Assembly: GCA_000499405.2 (NCBI GenBank)
Contig: HG738138.1
Coordinates: 15,144,554-15,208,553 of the forward strand
Length of the DNA stretch: 64,000 bases
Reading direction: 5' to 3'
Source: Onchocerca volvulus
Taxonomy: Eukaryota > Nematoda > Chromadorea > Rhabditida > Onchocercidae
The translations under genes were made by a program, and so were the position numbers. Below, piece by piece: positions 49,625-62,100 of this stretch (the first letter of the stretch is position 1; each line of letters opens with the position of its first letter). A model generated the notes under the pieces. The model saw nothing but the letters and a program-made list of their open reading frames with translations, searched no databases and was not told where the DNA came from.

Positions 49625-49674
49625 AAAATAATGCTAAATGAATAACATTACTGTTAGACGGGTAATATCATTTC

Positions 49675-49680
49675 AATAAA
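49675..49680 (+). terminator. Poly(A) signal AATAAA of the GPCR gene
   Basis: A canonical hexamer 51 nt after the TAG stop codon, in the expected position for 3' end formation. Confidence 0.6.
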
Positions 49681-52080
49681 CTATTTTACAATTTCATCAA
49701 TTCGTCACTCAACAGACATTTTCATCTTCATAAAAAATAATGAAAAAATGATCTGAAATAAAATAATAAGATGATCTGCTTCACTTTGAAGTTGAAATTA
49801 GACTAATTAAGCAATTCTCCAATACAAATGAAATAGATCACAAAGAAGTGTAAATAGAAAGCTTCATATGCCCTTTTTTTTTTCTATTGATTTTAATTCC
49901 AATTATTATTTGGAGATAATACAACATATAATCAATCCCATCTATTCTTCATTATCGAAGCAATTGTTTTATTTTGTGGTTAAAAATTTGTAAATGTTTA
50001 CTAACAGCAAAAAACTGTACTTTCTTCTATTTTAACTATTGCATCGTAGTGCATCAATGCAAACCGTGAACAAAGAAGATAAGTTTGTAAATTTACCGCA
50101 ATTGAGGATGGAACTTTTTTAGGAAGCAAATATTTCTTGCGCTGAGCTATTTAACCGTAAAACTTAAAGTTAGTGTATAGTTACTTTATATAATTTAATA
50201 AGACTTTTACAGAAAATTTTATAAAAAGTAGTTTTGATAACAAAAGAAAACTTTCAAATTCTTTCACAGAATTATTCGACTATGAAGAATACAAATGTTA
50301 AACAATCCGCGAAAATACGTCTGAATTCAATAATTGAATATGGATAAGATGCAAAAAATCTGCTTTAATTTTTTGGAAAAATATATGCCATAAATGTACT
50401 ATTTTCCTGATATCAAAATTCTTACTTAAATTATAGTTTATTATCTGGTTTAGTTTATTGGTATAATAACATAATCAAATATTCAACACTGTATAGCAAA
50501 CCAGAGGAATCTTGAAAAACTCGTAATTTTCAGTTAAATTTCTAGCCAAAGATTGATCAATATTTATATGAACGTATTCTTTTAATATCCCAGTAACGAG
50601 TTTATGATTTCTGCACCTAGCGAATTTAAGAGTTAAGCCAAATCAGGCTAATTATTTTATCAATGATAAAATTGTCTAGCGAATTTAAGAATTAAACTAA
50701 ATCAAATTAATTATAATTAACTTGGATATATTCAGCTAAAAAAATATAACTGAAGGAAAATGAAATGCTCAAAGAAAAGTTAAAAGTTGAGAAAAATTAT
50801 TTTTTTAAATAATGTAAAGAAAAGAAAGTTCAAAAAAAGACACCAAGTTTGAAGTTTTTAAGAACTTCGAATTTTCGGAATCATATTTATCATTAGCTCA
50901 TTATTATTTCTGTGACATTTTTTCTCTTGATGCATATATTCTTCCATTCTGTATTCTTCGCTCGATACTATGACCTAAAATCATTGGGAAAAGCATGATA
51001 GCGCATTTTTTTGATTTGCGAAAAAATTCCGAGGCAAATATCTGATATTTAATCATTATTGAATCATTAATCATCTACGATTCATTTGTTACAAATAAAA
51101 CATTCTTATGACAGCTAAATTAGAAGTTTGGAACTTACATACATAAAATACGATAGCATTTGCTTTGTACACTTCAATCATCACAACATCTCGAATCTTT
51201 CAATAAAATTCACAATTGGAAACCATATATATTCACTTACAATAAACCAATAACTGAACTGAAATTGATAAATTCTGATATTTAAATTTCGTTGTTTAAA
51301 TTATTATAAAATAAATGAGAAATGTTTAGCAGCTGCAAGCTATGCAATGAAATTCAAATTAAATACTGATTCGGAAATTATGCAAATATATCAGAATCAC
51401 ATCAATTGCATCTTCTAAATTCGATCATTTCAAAAACTGATCCATTTCATTCAGCGATTTGAAAATTTTGACGTATGAAAAACAAAAAAAAAAAAATATT
51501 TCTTAGCAAATCGCTTGAAAATTTGTCATAAACATTAACAGTTACATTCATCAGTACTGATAAGCAATAAATAAAACATTAAAAATAACTTGTAAATATT
51601 ATGAAATAATAAGTATGAAAATAGCGAAGTAAATGAACGAAAATAGAAAAATAGTGAAAGTAGCAAATATAATTAAAAATGCATACAAAATAAATAGTAA
51701 ATGAAACAGTAAATAGAATGTAAAACTTTCTTCTATTTTACACATATATGACTTTATGATATAGTAATATAACGACAAATTTTAAAGAAGTTCGAAAAAT
51801 TAAAAAATTTTTTTTATATTCATTCAAAGAATATAATTTTAAAGGAAAAAGGAAAATACTGCTGATTATGTTGAAAATTGTACATAATCACAAAATACAA
51901 GAGAATAAATTCAATATATGGTGCCATGGTACCAATTATTATTGATTATCCACCATAACATATTCCTAATTTATTCCATTGTATTGTAAAAAGAGAAAAC
52001 GGTTCACAATTGCAACGATCTCACAAAACACTTGAAAAAAGTTCAAAAATAATTAAGGTGCCATACATGTAAGCACCACA
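49681..52080. other. Intergenic, no gene recognised
   Basis: AT-rich sequence without long ORFs, tandem arrays or clear splice chains. Confidence 0.5.
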
Positions 52081-52900
52081 GGTACTGAGGTACCATTTTG
52101 TCCATCAAATAGTTGGCGCCATTGTAAATTGCTCCAAAACTGGCGTTGTCAATTTCAAATTGGTTTTCTGAAACTGCACGTCAGCAATTATGATTCATTC
52201 CAGCGTGGTGGGGTGAATGTTTTTAGTGGTACCTTCGGTTTGTATTTTGTTCTAATGATGCTTTTCTGCATCACCTCTGGTTTTCTTGACTCCTACCGTA
52301 TCTCCGGTAATACTTTCATATATTACCGCCGGTTCCTTCTGCCATACCTTCAGTAATGCCTCATTCCGACGGTGTTTTTAAGTACTACTGTTAACTCTTT
52401 CGATTCCTTTTCCGGCATTGCTAGTGTACCTGTGATTATACATTTAAGAGTTATTTTAATAATTTCAAAGGTGCTGTTCTGGTAGTATCTGGATTACGGT
52501 AATGGCCCTTTAATGATGCTTATGGGAGGATCTCGACATTGCAATACTTTCTGAGTTGTGATTTAGACAAAGGAGTTTTGTAGTACTTGTATAGAAGTTA
52601 CGATCATGAAGTACTTGAGTTGTGATGATGATAATTTTGATGATACCTATGACCGAATCTTTGATTGTCATCGTATGTACTGAAAATGAAAAGGGTGATG
52701 GTAGTTTTGTATCTATGAAAGAAAATCTAAGATTATAATGGTATCTGAATTTTGTGATATTTGTGATAAAAACTCATGATTATCAGTTCTCTGAATTATA
52801 ATTTTGATGATGCCTATGGTAGATCTGTGTTTTCATAGTTATAATGGTAGCACAATATTTTCGACGAAATTTCTAGTATTTTTCCATCTTTAGTTGTAGT
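52081..52900. repeat. Degenerate repeat region upstream of the zinc-finger gene
   Basis: In 52.08-52.45 kb the words TACC, TCCGGTAATAC, TTCAGTAATGCC and TTCGGT recur irregularly, and G+C is raised. In 52.5-52.85 kb a block TTTTGATGATGCCTATGGTA + GATCT occurs as three diverged copies starting near 52508, 52633 and 52801. A 75-codon plus ORF (52129-52356, TTG start) crosses the first part. It reads like protein but is probably repeat-derived. Confidence 0.5.
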
Positions 52901-53047
52901 GGCACTAATATTTTTTGTAAATGAAGGAATACTTGAAGTGATATTCGTTATGATTGGTTGGTTGTAAGCATAGGTATGTGTGTCTTCCTATCCGGAATAT
53001 ATCTACACTCTTCGCTTCATCAAAATTTGCATATCAGGAGAGGAAAC

Positions 53048-56000
53048 ATGCTCAATCGTCAACAACTTGACGTCTTTCAATGCGTTCAGACTGCCCTTCG
53101 TTATCGTCAAGTGTACATTTACTGCTTATTTTATCGGTTATTAGCTGCGAGGAAGGTTTGTTTCCGTTCTGGTTTTTATCTTCTATGTAAAAAAAAAAAA
53201 AGAAACTGGAGTTTGATAATTTTTGATTAGGAATCTACTCAAATTTTTAGCCTTCTAAAAAAAAATACTAAATTTCCTTCAAATAAGATTACTTCAATTT
53301 CTTTATAAAAAAATAAGATCCAATCGGTTTCAGATAGAACTATATTCTGATAATCAGCGATTTAATCGATTATACGAAAGCAGAATCTAATCAGGTTTAG
53401 CAAAGAAAAATCAATCAAATTTTGCCATAAAACTAATTTTGTTTTGTAAAGAAAAAAAAAAAAGACGAAACCTAATTATCGTCAATTAATGATTTAACCA
53501 AGTTTCCAGAACGAATACTTTCAGAATTTTTCAAAAAGTACTCCTTAAAAATTTTTTTTCTATAAGATTCGATTCTAATTTTGGATCAAAATTTGGTCCG
53601 ATTTTTCTAGTAAAATCGAGTAAGGAAATCTGTTCTGGTTATACAGAAGCAAGGATCATGTATGATTGCTTCTAAGCGCATTTCAGTGGGGTGAATCTAA
53701 CATTGTTTCCCTACAGTGAAGTCAGAAAGTTTTCGCTCAAGCAGGAATTCTCATAAAATTCCAGCAAAACAGTTCCTCAGGGTTGAAAAAAATTCGATTT
53801 TCCGGAAGAGTATCATGTTTGACTTAGTTTGACATATAATCTAGTTTCACTTATTCTTTACAAATCCACGTTTCCACGACTCATCAGTTGGCCCTAATCA
53901 ATATTTTGAGAAGTCTCACTGCTCGGGTTCCGAATCTAAACGAAGTATAGTGAACCAGTATACCTTTACATATTCTTGTTCTATTATTAAAATAAATTCG
54001 TTTTTTTTCAGTTAATTTGATTTCTAAAATACAAATTATTTTGTGCGAAGAAATATTTTCATCCTTTTAATGATCTAGTCACTTAAATTATACTTAATTG
54101 AAAATAAATTATACGAAAATATTCTATCATTTAACAAATATTCAGTTCAACGAGTACTTCCTTTTTTACATTACAGTGTTTTACGAAGACATTTATAATA
54201 AAATGACTTATTTGTATCATTATGAATTTCATTTCTGAAAGATTATTATTCTTTTTTTGCAGTTATCAATGGCGAAAAGCAAACAGCAACAGCAAGTCTC
54301 TGCATCTACAGGCAATAATGCTATCACTTCCAGAGTTGATAATCAACCATTGTCTTCAGACATTAGTAATAATGTAAGTTATAGTAGTAATTTTTTACCT
54401 CTATAGGAAAACTTCAAACTGATTAATTTGGTCATTTTTTTTTTAATATAATAGTTTTTGAAGAGAACTTCTATAGTATGTTACTGTCAATATAAGCAAG
54501 ATTTTAAAAAAAGTAAAAAAATTAATATTAAACATGGATGAGTTTTTCAATCATTTCTTTATTAAATTTTAGGTTGTTAGTATTCAATTTTGACGGTTTA
54601 TTCGTTTTATTAAGTTGTAGATTTTGGAATATACAACATTTGCTGTTTCATTTGTAAAGATAAAAAATTCAAATTGAATTGAAATATGCAAGGTTCATCA
54701 GATCTACATAATTTTTTCTCAAATTTTTTGAAAAAATCTTATCCTTTTCTATTTCTTAAATATATACAAATACAAAAGTAATTCATTATTGGAAGATAGA
54801 AATAAATCGCAATCGAACTTAAATCATTAATGAACATGACTACTTGTAATTTTATGGTATCGTAAAACAATCAAATTTCAAATTTGCTTTTCTGTCGATA
54901 GCCATTCGAATTTCTAATTATTGAATAGTGGATGTTTTGTACTTATCATATTCGTTGCGTGATTAAAGACATATTTGCAGCATATGTGAAATAAAAATGA
55001 AATAAGATTGGTAGTAAATTTCAGATTAAAATCATTCATGATCAGTCACTGAACAGCAATAAAATTCTGGAATATTTCGCTACTTTATAGAATGATTTTA
55101 TTTCAGCTTCTCAATCAATCCACAGCCGATTTCTCATCCTTGCTCGAAATACCTCTTTTCAATGAATTAATGCTTGTATATGAAATTCAGTACAACGCAA
55201 CCAAAGATGCTCTCAAACATTTTCTCGAAGAGCAGGTTGACTTTGATTAAAATTGCTTTTATTCATTGTTTAAAAATAATAAATATCAAAAGATTATCTT
55301 AAAGTTACTTATAGTAATAATTTAATAATATGGAAAACAGTGCAATAAATGATTAAAACAAGATGATATAAACTAATCCTAATTTTATTATCCAACAAAT
55401 AATATCAATTCTTTTATTACCAATCTGACTTTTTTTTTAAATTGCAATTTATTGCAATTTCAATTCAAGTTCTTTCCAATTCAAAGCTGTTTCGGCTATA
55501 TCAATAGCTCTTTTTCCCATCTTCCTTCATCTATATGGTAACGATGCTTTCTTAAACCCTTTTTGATGTATTGCTTTTCAGCCTAATTTGATTTTCCCTC
55601 TCTTTACCAATGTGTTGTGGAGTTTGTTGGTTAATCCGTTGTTGGCTATGCAGGTTAATCCAACTACAAACTTAACTTTATCTCCTCAAGATTTGTCGTT
55701 ATCTACTGAAGATCTGCAAAAGATTGCGGAAGAAATGTTAGAGAAAGCACCTAATAATAGGTAATTTGATTCCAGTAATGAACTACTATAAAATGACATT
55801 TTAATTATGATATTTTCACATTTCAAATTTCTTACTATTTTAACTTTGCTTTCAAATGCTTTCCACATATATTTATACAAAAGTAGTCTTACAGTATGCA
55901 AAATTTAATCAATGCTCAGCAACAGAATGAACGTGCTCAACAACATAATGAACGCACGCATGGTCAACTTAATAACCATTCTGATAAACGGATTCGAAGT

Positions 56001-57322
56001 ATCCAGCATGCTGAAAATGTTAGACATTGCTAAATTTTCTGCTAGAATTAATTTATTTCATGATTAAGCATATTCAATTTCAAACTTTCTACCACCATTT
56101 CAAGTATTCAGAACTTCGACATTATAAATCTTTTTCTATAGAATGATACTTTATAAGAGTGAGTTTGGTTTAAGGATGCGCCATTATCAAGAAATATGCC
56201 AAGTAGAAATTAATTTTAATGATTCTGATAACTTCTTAAGCTGCAATTTATGTTTTGTCAAAGCTCACGTAAACATGCGGAATAGTTTTCGTTTGCTTAA
56301 AGCTTCTGAAACACAGCTCGTCATATCTCCGTGCCATCTAAAAAAATTATATCACATCATGATTAAATTCCAGAGGTGAACTTACTGGTACGCTACTTCT
56401 TACACTTTTGGATTTGTTTATCATGCAACTTTTTTAATTTTTATATTTGATAACAGAAAAACAATTCGATTATATGCAATATTTGCGCAAAACCATTGAA
56501 AAACCGGGCTGCATTCGTGAAACATCGTCGACGGCATCTTGGTATCTCAGAACTTACTTTTGCATGCGGAACATGCGATAAACGATGCAGCGAACGTCGT
56601 CACCTAGCGGTTCACTGCAAAAATAAACACCATGAAGTAACAAAAGCTTTATACATAATTTTTATATAAAATTAAGTTGAAAATTTATAAATTAATTAAC
56701 CAGTAATTTGAAAAACAAATAAACTTGGGAAATATATCTTGGGTGTTTTTTCTACTTAAATTAGCTATTCAAAGGTATAAATTTGACCAAGTAGTTGATG
56801 TTTTCCATATAACAGAAAGACATTTTCTTTTTGGCTTCGAAATTTTATGTTATATAAACATAAAAATCGTTGGATCTCCTCCAACAATGAAAATAATACG
56901 CTATTATCTAACAAAATATTGTCAAATTGTTTCCGAAATACTCTGCATTCCATGATTTGTATTTTGAGAATAACGAATAAAACGATGAATAAGGCATGAC
57001 AAGAAATCATTTCCTTTACTATAATATTTATAATAAAATGAGTGTGAAAAACATACAAGAGAGCGTATATGAATTTTCGTTTTCATGGATGAAATTTCAG
57101 ATGCCATCACTGCCATCCAAACCCGATCTTAGAAACAGTAGAGTGCAAGAAACAATAACTCTTAACGACTCAAAGGAAGAAAGCCCGGATTCAATTCCTG
57201 AAGTAAACTCCATGAATGAGAAGGTGCTGTTTTCTATTGTTGAAAAGTATCAACTGAATTCGTTAAATAGCCACAGTAGCCATGAGTTTTTTCAAACTAT
57301 AATGAGATTTCACAATTCATAA
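53048..57322 (+). CDS. C2H2 zinc-finger protein, multi-exon, with alternative exons
   Basis: Exons: 53048-53155, 54263-54373, 55107-55235, 55582-55760, then either 55895-56018 or 56142-56268, then 56457-56636 and 57101-57322. Both routes keep frame and give 350 or 351 residues. The N-terminal half has a Gln-rich run (SKQQQQVSAS) and a hydrophobic helical segment (LFNELMLVYEIQYNATKDAL, then LIFPLFTNVLWSLLVNPLLA). Exon 56457-56636 encodes two canonical fingers: C-x2-C-x12-H-x3-H (CNICAKPLKNRAAFVKHRRRH region) and C-x2-C-x12-H-x4-H (CGTCDKRC...HLAVHCKNKH). The alternative exon adds another C-x2-C pair (SCNLCFVKAH). It is probably a nuclear nucleic-acid-binding protein; the family is not recognised. 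The start could instead be the in-frame ATG at 52976 or 54269. If exon 55895 is not spliced, the protein ends early at TAA 56031-56033. AATAAA lies at 57554. Confidence 0.72.
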
Positions 57323-57346
57323 GTAAAATTTTTATTTTACTTATGA
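57317..57346. repeat. Perfect 13-bp inverted repeat over the stop codon of the zinc-finger gene
   Basis: TCATAAGTAAAAT and ATTTTACTTATGA are exact reverse complements separated by TTTT. The TAA stop lies inside the left arm, so the mRNA would fold at the end of translation. Confidence 0.8.
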
Positions 57347-57619
57347 TTTGAATTTTTTTATTGTAGGTGTGGAGCACAGTGAGAAATCTTATTTCTTGTA
57401 TCATAATTTTTTATTTCTTGTGTCAAATATATATATAAAGAATTTTGACAGAATATCCTCTACTACTGGTAGATAAAACGGGCATTTGCTAAATACTCAT
57501 TGATATTTTGTCTTACTTTACTGGTAATATAATAGTTCTGATTAGAAATTAAAAATAAAAAAGTCAAATTGCAAAACATGGAAATTTGATTCTTCATTTC
57601 TTTTTGAAAATTAGAGTGA

Positions 57620-57757
57620 AATTTCTTTCCTTTTCTTTTCGAAAAGTTAGCAAAATTAATTCTTCGGGGCGAGCGAGAAATTCGTGAATTCCTAAGATTG
57701 CCTACTAACTACTGGACGCAGCACATCTCTGATACTAAAAATGGACGTGTTACATAG
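57620..57757 (+). CDS. Exon-like ORF downstream of the zinc-finger gene
   Basis: A frame ending at TAG 57755-57757 reads LAKLILRGEREIREFLRLPT then NYWTQHISDTKNGRVT. Composition is protein-like, and a pyrimidine tract with an AAAAG acceptor-like end precedes it. It could be an alternative terminal exon (phase 0, compatible with the zinc-finger exon ending at 56636), a relic or chance. Confidence 0.22.
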   Translation, partial: NFFPFLFEKLAKLILRGEREIREFLRLPTNYWTQHISDTKNGRVT

Positions 57758-58486
57758 GTCTTTGAATTTTTTTGGTTTAGGTGCTTATGAAGCTTTGGCA
57801 ATCAAACAGTGATAAAAATGGCATTTCAAACGGAACAGATATGTGCAATCAGTCGTAATGACATTTTTTTTTTTAATACATGAAAAATAATTAATTTTAT
57901 TCCATCCATTTTTCTCATACTCAAGGAAATTAACCGATGTATTCATGATCTTCAACGGATCTAAAGTCTTTTATGTACTTTATCTTTTGATTAAACGTAA
58001 TTTCAAAGAATGTATTTGTAGAATTATGAATGACATCATCTATGATAATTAGATGCTAATGGAGCTTTTTATAATTACACATCTATGTAACTGAGCCTTG
58101 ATTAAACTAAATAATCCAATGGAATATTTTATTGAATGGGTTTAGAAAAAGCTGAATTCGTAAATTATTTTTGATTCTCACTATTGTATTTTGTCACTTT
58201 CCCTTAACCATCTTCGGGCCACAGAAACAAGAAAGGGAATAGTCATTCGTGATCCATTCCCATATCGTTTTTGAAAAGTTTCAAAAGAAGCAACTCAATA
58301 AACTAGAAGAATTAAGAATTGTTTGAATAAGCTCTATTCTTTGACTGGTTATATCTTTTGTGCTTAATGACAACAGATCCGGTCCCTTGTTACATATCAT
58401 CAATTCTAATATGTTATTATATCGAAGTTTCAAGCGGTTAACAAAGACTGAAGGGAATCAGCTATGTTGATGCTTTTTTGAAATAG
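57758..58486. other. Intergenic, short coding-like fragments only
   Basis: The piece after TTTGGTTTAG at 57781-57858 reads VLMKLWQSNSDKNGISNGTD then a stop soon after. No continuous model could be assembled. Confidence 0.3.
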
Positions 58487-58564
58487 GCCAAAAAATGTGA
58501 GCAGTTCACGCTATTGAGATGCGTTGTATCGAAAATATGTGTGAAACTTATGGAATTTCTCTAA
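58487..58564 (+). CDS. Candidate terminal exon with adjacent AATAAA
   Basis: After a TTTTTTGAAATAG acceptor, the frame AKKCEQFTLLRCVVSKICVK + LMEFL ends at TAA 58562-58564. AATAAA at 58563-58568 overlaps the stop. No upstream exon is assigned. It may be an alternative end of the zinc-finger gene or a fossil. Confidence 0.2.
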   Translation, partial: AKKCEQFTLLRCVVSKICVKLMEFL

Positions 58565-58600
58565 TAAAGAAAAATTTTTTTGTGTGATCTTGGCTTTTTT

Positions 58601-58939
58601 TTAATCGTAATAACTCTTTTGCTGCATATTTTGCAATAAACTAATAAAGGGAAAAGAGTCATATTTCAGGAAGTAACCGGAAGCCTCTATATTTTCTTGT
58701 TGGAAACAATTTTTTCCACCAAATTTACTCCAAAAAACATTAGAAGAGTTTGCAACAAATTTTAGTAAAATATTTGGAAAGAAGCATTCAGGTAATATGT
58801 TCATGACACAAAAAAATTTAACTGACTTAAGAAGATGAAATAAGGATCCTGAAAACTTCGTTAATGAAAATATAGTGTACCCTTCTGAATTATGAAATTT
58901 CTCACAAAATAGTATCAAAGGAAACTGTCGATGTGACAT
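58601..58939 (-). CDS. 112-codon ORF of uncertain status, downstream of RRP1
   Basis: An uninterrupted minus-strand ORF from ATG 58939 to TAA 58601, with varied residues (MSHRQFPLILFCEKFHNSEG at the start). An ATTTCATAG splice-acceptor-like site lies about 13 nt before the ATG, and the ORF begins 190 bp downstream of the RRP1 stop on the same strand, so a trans-spliced downstream cistron is conceivable. Against this, no domain is recognisable, Phe/Ser content is high, and the opposite strand also has protein-like pieces (TPKNIRRVCNKF; LEEFATNFSKIFGKKHSG). Confidence 0.22.
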   Translation of the reverse strand: MSHRQFPLILFCEKFHNSEGYTIFSLTKFSGSLFHLLKSVKFFCVMNILPECFFPNILLKFVANSSNVFWSKFGGKNCFQQENIEASGYFLKYDSFPFISLLQNMQQKSYYD

Positions 58940-59128
58940 GTGATGGCTACTATGAAATATATGATAGCTACTATAAAATTACTTTTTATATTTGTTACTA
59001 GAGACCTCAAATTATATCTTTTTTCACCGAGATTTTCCATCTAAAATCAATATTGAAAAAAGAAGATTATTGCAACATTACAATGTATTAATACAATCAA
59101 ATAGACATTTCGTATCAACAAGAATATT

Positions 59129-62100
59129 TCAGAGCTTTTTCTGCTGCTTACGCTTTTTCCGAATCAATCCACTTCGCTGCTGCGTTTTTTTACGATTTTT
59201 TTTGATTTTTTTATCATTTTTAATAACTTTCGCGGGTTGAGAAGTATTCCTGAAAATGCATAAATTAAGATAACAGGAAAGAGTATTCCTGAAGAAAATT
59301 TATGAATAAAAAAAAAAAAAAATTATAAATTTAGATATGGAGAAATGACAACTCGCAATTTGAAAAATAGCAAAACTTATGAAGAAAGTGATCTGAAAGA
59401 TGATAATGCGTAACCTCAAAAATAGCAAAAAAAAGCAAAACTTTTTGCTTCCTTGTATCAAATGTTTTTCTAAATAGATTAATTAGTTAAAAATCAATTA
59501 TGAAGATGAACCATATCTCAATTATGAAGATGAACCATATCTATGATTAAACTATAAATTTCATTAAAGAGCCATCATTAAATAAAAAATTGAATGCTTG
59601 CAATTACAATAACTCATTTCCAGAAAGCTAGCAAATTCTTGACGATTAACAGCAACAAAAATTTTAATCATAAAATTGATATTTGTTCAACTGATGAAGG
59701 GAGCAGCTTAGAATTCCAACCCTCTTTCATATGAAAGATTCGTTAATGACCCTTCGTTCTTCATTCTCTTGGCCTAACAAGAATGAATTCTTTGAATCAA
59801 TAATGACAAAAACATAAAAGTATTCAAAGTGAACTTCAATAGAAATTGCTTGCCTTTATTTTTAAATCCTTGATTTTAAAATCCATTAAAATCCGAAAAA
59901 TAAACAAATTACCTCAGCGACGTTTTATTTTTCAAATCCAATTTTGATTTCTTCTTAATTAACCTGTCTTTCGCCACTTCATTCATCAGTCGTGAAACAG
60001 CGCTCGCTATTTCATATTTCGGAATGTTTGTCTTCAATCGAGTTTCTGCTTTCGTAACCATCACGAAAGGAATTTCACCATTTTCAGCCGCTTTGAATCT
60101 TTAAAATCATATATTTGAGATATTTTTCATTTTATATTCCTAGCACACTTTAATTCCTAAAAATGCTATCTTATGAATATCAATTTATATTTTGGTAATA
60201 TGAATGCATACATTGAGCAGATTTTATAATTTTCCTAAAAGTCATTCTATTTCCCTATCATTAGATGATCATCGTTTGCTTAAGAGTGATATAGTCTGAG
60301 ATTTATACTTCTCACATTTTGACAAATCGTCTTACTCCTTCTTTAGCAATTAAGAAACCTTTTTTTTTTTTTTTTTCTTGTAAAAATTATAACGACGAAA
60401 GAAGAATTCGGGGAAAATAAACGTTAATGAAACAAATCTAATTGATTCTTGCAAAATTCAAGAGTTTTGTTTTCATTTTACAGAAATCCTATGTTCCAAA
60501 AACCACATCTTCAGTTCCAACGTACTTTATTTAGTTCTTAAACTATTAAAATTACCAAAATATCTCAAATTATCAGTAATTTATTTAAACAGATTTAAAT
60601 AAAATTCATGCTGCAAATTCACTTTTTTGATACTGCATATAGCCGCTTCCTGCGAACACTTTTTACGCCAGGTTTCTTTCCAATTTCAAATAATAATTTG
60701 CTTATTTCTCCATAATCAAACTAGAACGTAAAATTTCAATTGAAATTGAAAGTGTGCATTTTTTTAGTTTAGGTACAACTAGTGTAATCGACAGCCACCA
60801 AAATGCATTTCTTTGATATACTAGAAAATGTGAGCACGATTTAGATATATGAAAACTAAGCATAACGCCAAGTAATTCGTTCCCGTGCTTCACCAAAATG
60901 AAAAAGTGACAAGTCCCATTAAAGATGAAATCTAAAACACATAAGTGAAAATTATTTAAAATAACGCTTCACAAATTAATGACAAAAAAGAAAATAATTA
61001 GTCAAAAATCTACTTTGATTCCTTGACCACTAGCAATTTCTACTGCTGGTTCGTCTGTTCCACTCTTCGCCACTTTTTCCTCCGCATACTGGTGCAAAAT
61101 CGTCAGGAATATTTCTTGTACAATGGAATCAAAAAGATAATTCCTAAAAATATTGAGATGAACTTATATCTGATGAATACTAGGTTTCAGATTTCACTGT
61201 AAAGAGGATAATCGCCATATTTACTATTTTGATAATATATTCTTAGATAATGACAGCCTTATAACTATTTGTATCCACAACTACTTCAGAAATATCGAAA
61301 GATTAGGAATGTCCATCGATCGAAATAGTTCGAAACTTCAAGTAATGACGTAACAACTTGGAGTACACGGTAGCTTTTTGACAGCAGTATACTACGCCAG
61401 AGATCTTGACATAATGACATAGGTAAGCTACAACTATAAAGGAGAATTCCTACTCGTATAAAATACTGCGGAATAAATCATTGAGCTAAAGTAACGAATA
61501 AGTGTTTACTTACGATAATGTTCCATCAGCAAGAAGCTCTGTGTACGGTTTCAAAAGCTCTGTTACCTGATCTGGTCTCAAACCACCTGAAAAACCAAAA
61601 AAAAAAAAAAAGAAATTAATTTTCCAAAACCAAACAAATATTAATATAAATTTTTAAGATATGTGAAAAGCAGAGAAAATTAATCAACAGCATTCAGTTC
61701 AAAGAGACAAATAGATGAAGGAATTTCTGGAAAACATGGAAAGCAAAAACTAACCGGCACCATCTATTTCATCGAGATAAATGGATGCGAAATGAAATTT
61801 CAATGCCTCCGAAAATGATTTATCTGAAACAAAATATGATGAAAAGATATGAAATATGGATGTCGCTAAAATTCATTGAAAATCATTAAAGAAATCAAAA
61901 ATAGCTAATCAAGATTTGCTATTTTTTTCTTTTCTCGCATATTTAACATAATATTTTCAGTCAAATTTCAAATCTAACCATTTGAAATAACACAATCTTT
62001 GAAAGCTTTCATGTACATATCAGTGATCCTTTTTTTCCAATTTTTCGAACGTAAGCGCAGAAAAAGAGCACGAACAAGCCGACGTATCAACTATAATCAT

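Noticed and set aside
53930..53960. GGGTTCCGAATC as a possible tRNA T-arm
   Set aside because: No acceptor stem, D-arm or anticodon arm could be fitted around it.
56725..57058. 76-codon plus and 97-codon minus ORFs inside the last intron of the zinc-finger gene
   Set aside because: Both strands are open at once, starts or splice sites are poor, and they lie wholly inside an intron. Kept only as a caution.
60702..60896. 64-codon minus ORF
   Set aside because: It is in a different frame from, and mostly upstream of, RRP1 exon 7 (60720-60623), which is supported by phase and family similarity.
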